From positions 1-6,173 of the forward strand of contig CAYRXC010000037.1 of NCBI GenBank assembly GCA_964428195.1: a stretch of 6,173 nucleotides of DNA, read 5' to 3'. The stretch is from JAAYGD01 sp964428195. GTDB taxonomy: Bacteria > Bacillota_I > Bacilli_A > RF39 > UBA660. Below the pieces are notes generated by a model. That model saw only the letters and a list, made by a program, of their open reading frames with translations. It was not told the origin of the DNA and did not search any database. Shown here one piece after another: positions 5,077-6,173 of the stretch. Position 1 is the first letter of the stretch. Every line of letters begins with the position of its first letter. The translations under genes were made by a program, and so were the position numbers.

Positions 5077-5643
5077 ATGATATATTTAATGAGACACGGA
5101 TTAGATGATGAGAGTTTTGTTGGTGGATGGAGTGAAGTTGATCTAATAGATGAAGGTATTAATCAAGTAAATGAAGCTTTACCAATATTGAAGAAATTAA
5201 TAATAACTAAAATTTATTCAAGTGATATTAAAAGAGCATTGTCTACCGCTAAAATTATCGCTTCTGAACTTAAAGTACCTATTATAGAAACAGATATTTT
5301 AAGAGAACAAAATAAAGGGGATTGTAATGGATTAAATAAAAAAGAAGCATATTCAAAATACCAAAAATATATAGATGGAAATGATATAAATATGAGATAT
5401 CCCAATGGGGAAAGCTTAATGGATTTATATGAAAGAGTTAAGAGTAATATGCATTTATTAGAAGGACTAGACAATGTTCTCATAATTACTCATAGAGGTG
5501 TAATTAATATGTTATATTACATATTAAATGACATACCACTTGATATGGAAAAGAAGAGATTTGGTGTTGTACATGCCTCTATTCATGAATTAGATTTAAC
5601 AAACAATACTATAAGGAGAATTGATGGAAGTTCTGGGATATGA
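5077..5643 (+). CDS. Histidine phosphatase superfamily protein (phosphoglycerate-mutase-like)
   Basis: This 188-residue protein is a branch-1 histidine phosphatase fold. The signature RHG is at residues 6-8, with His7 as the phosphorylated histidine. The second arginine Arg53 is in SSDIKRALSTA (48-58), the acid Glu77 in LREQNKGDCNG (75-85), and the second histidine His139 in ITHRGVI (137-143). All catalytic positions appear present, so it is probably active on a phosphate ester or phosphoprotein; the substrate cannot be read from sequence. RHG is followed by LDDESFVGGW rather than the common E/Q-T/S, as seen in members with the sequence RHG..DD...GGW. The length suits the small phosphatase clade and not the glycolytic mutase of about 230-250 residues. 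AGGAG (5068-5072) lies four bases before the ATG. Its last 20 bases overlap the next gene, and it is the only complete gene here ending in TGA. Confidence 0.9.
   Translation: MIYLMRHGLDDESFVGGWSEVDLIDEGINQVNEALPILKKLIITKIYSSDIKRALSTAKIIASELKVPIIETDILREQNKGDCNGLNKKEAYSKYQKYIDGNDINMRYPNGESLMDLYERVKSNMHLLEGLDNVLIITHRGVINMLYYILNDIPLDMEKKRFGVVHASIHELDLTNNTIRRIDGSSGI
5613..5618 (+). promoter_or_regulatory. Ribosome binding site inside the phosphatase gene
   Basis: AAGGAG lies in the coding sequence of the phosphatase, five bases before the ATG at 5624. It supports that ATG over the adjacent in-frame TTG at 5621. It also indicates that the last gene is translated in concert with the phosphatase. 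Confidence 0.75.
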
Positions 5644-6112
5644 TTTAACAAAAGATAATTCTGATTTTGTTGAAGAAGGCTATGAAAAAGTATCAACAAT
5701 AGACTATCTTTATACGACAAATTTATATAGTTGTGTTGCTATATATGCAATAAGTGGAGATTTTAAATATTTGGGACATATATTAGTTTTGGATAGAAGA
5801 AATGAATTTATCAATGGAAAAACTGATAAAATATACATATTATTTGATGAATTACTTAAAAGAAAAGAAGATTTAAATGATATTGTATTTGTTGGATTAG
5901 TATATGGAGTTGGTTTGGATGGTTATCAAAATGATAAATATAATGTGATTTCAGATGATTTAGAAGAAGTCATAAACAAACTTGTAATAAATGGAATAAA
6001 TATTGAAAGGTTAGACGATTTAACAAGCGAGAATCTGTTGATAAATGGAGTAGACAAAACAATAGAAGTAGATGAAGACACCATTGATTTATCTGTCGTG
6101 CCTACAATATAA
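5624..6112 (+). CDS. Small cytoplasmic protein, possible divergent CheD-like cysteine deamidase
   Basis: The 162-residue product has no signal or membrane segment and is acidic. A central block, TTNLYSCVAIYA (31-42), then LGHILVLD (50-57), then VFVGLVYGVGL, then LEEVINKLVINGINIERLDDL, follows the order of the CheD family as I know it: T-x5-SCVAV, then a G-x-AH strand, then a glycine-rich strand, then a helix and 'gI.i' strand. Thr31, Cys37 and His52 would be the catalytic trio. The Thr-Cys distance of 6 equals that of CheD, and Cys-His is 15 instead of about 17. The CheD GG..GR signature near the C-terminus is not visible, so it is divergent or only shares the fold (CNF1/YfiH-like hydrolases). 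No chemotaxis gene is nearby, so glutamine deamidation of a chemoreceptor is unlikely as its job. The start overlaps the phosphatase gene by 20 nt; a strong terminator follows. The gene itself is secure, the family call tentative. Confidence 0.85.
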   Translation: MEVLGYDLTKDNSDFVEEGYEKVSTIDYLYTTNLYSCVAIYAISGDFKYLGHILVLDRRNEFINGKTDKIYILFDELLKRKEDLNDIVFVGLVYGVGLDGYQNDKYNVISDDLEEVINKLVINGINIERLDDLTSENLLINGVDKTIEVDEDTIDLSVVPTI

Positions 6113-6143
6113 AAGAAATCATTGATGATTTCTTTCTTTTTTT
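6112..6143 (+). terminator. Terminator closing the five-gene run
   Basis: Positions 6112-6121 pair perfectly with 6126-6135 (10 bp, core GAAATCA/TGATTTC, loop TTGA). C6136 and seven T (6137-6143) follow. The left arm begins at the last base of the final gene's TAA, so the run ends here. The remaining 30 bases hold no feature I can support. Confidence 0.88.
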
Positions 6144-6173
6144 AATAAATATGAGAATATTGCTAATCCAAGT

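Noticed and set aside
5214..5483. 89-codon minus-strand open frame opposite the phosphatase gene
   Set aside because: The opposite strand encodes a clear histidine phosphatase with all its motifs here; this frame has no initiation signals.
5641..5643. TGA read as tryptophan (Mycoplasma-type code)
   Set aside because: All tryptophans in the recognisable genes are TGG, and reading through this TGA meets a TAA four codons later. It is a normal stop.
6119..6173. C-terminus of a minus-strand gene (ending KKERNHQ) or a new plus-strand gene from ATG 6151
   Set aside because: The minus frame is open for only 17 codons and its stop would fall inside the terminator stem. The ATG at 6151 has no ribosome binding site and only seven full codons are visible. 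Neither can be supported from this window.

Overview
The window is very AT-rich and reads as low-GC Gram-positive DNA (Firmicutes/Bacilli-like, or a related gut lineage). Supporting signs are strong AGGAGG-type ribosome binding sites, intrinsic terminators with T-tracts, a lipobox lipoprotein, and a CTP synthase of 535 residues from its best start, about the size I recall for Bacillus PyrG. Tryptophan is written TGG and TGA is used once as a stop, so the standard bacterial code applies rather than the Mycoplasma code. No insertion sequence, CRISPR array, tRNA, rRNA or phage gene is visible.

Layout: (1) 1-212 is the 3' end of an unrecognised plus-strand gene. It converges on pyrG, and an A/T-only-looking shared terminator lies between them. 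(2) 225-1832, minus strand, is pyrG (CTP synthase). It has an extended -10 promoter and a leader of about 43 nt that can fold over its own ribosome binding site. (3) 1965-2678, plus strand, is an unrecognised lipoprotein read divergently from pyrG, with its own consensus promoter and terminator. (4) 2752-6112 is a plus-strand run of five genes: a 45-residue acidic microprotein, a 564-residue coiled-coil protein, a 117-residue unknown, a histidine-phosphatase-family enzyme, and a small protein that looks like a divergent stand-alone CheD-type cysteine deamidase. A strong terminator closes the run at 6112-6143.

How the genes may work together: pyrG is housekeeping nucleotide metabolism and has no evident link to the rest. 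The five-gene run is the interesting part. Genes 1 and 2 overlap by 8 nt and genes 4 and 5 by 20 nt, so each pair is probably translationally coupled. A likely internal promoter before gene 3 and a hairpin between genes 3 and 4 suggest expression can be tuned within the run. The pairing of a phosphatase-fold enzyme with a possible protein deamidase, beside a large coiled-coil cytoplasmic protein, could be a protein-modification or scaffold module. That reading is inference; no function is established from sequence alone.

Three annotation cautions: the longest open frames of pyrG, of the 117-residue gene and of the CheD-like gene all begin at GTG or TTG codons inside or just beside the ribosome binding site. 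The ATG starts given here are better supported.
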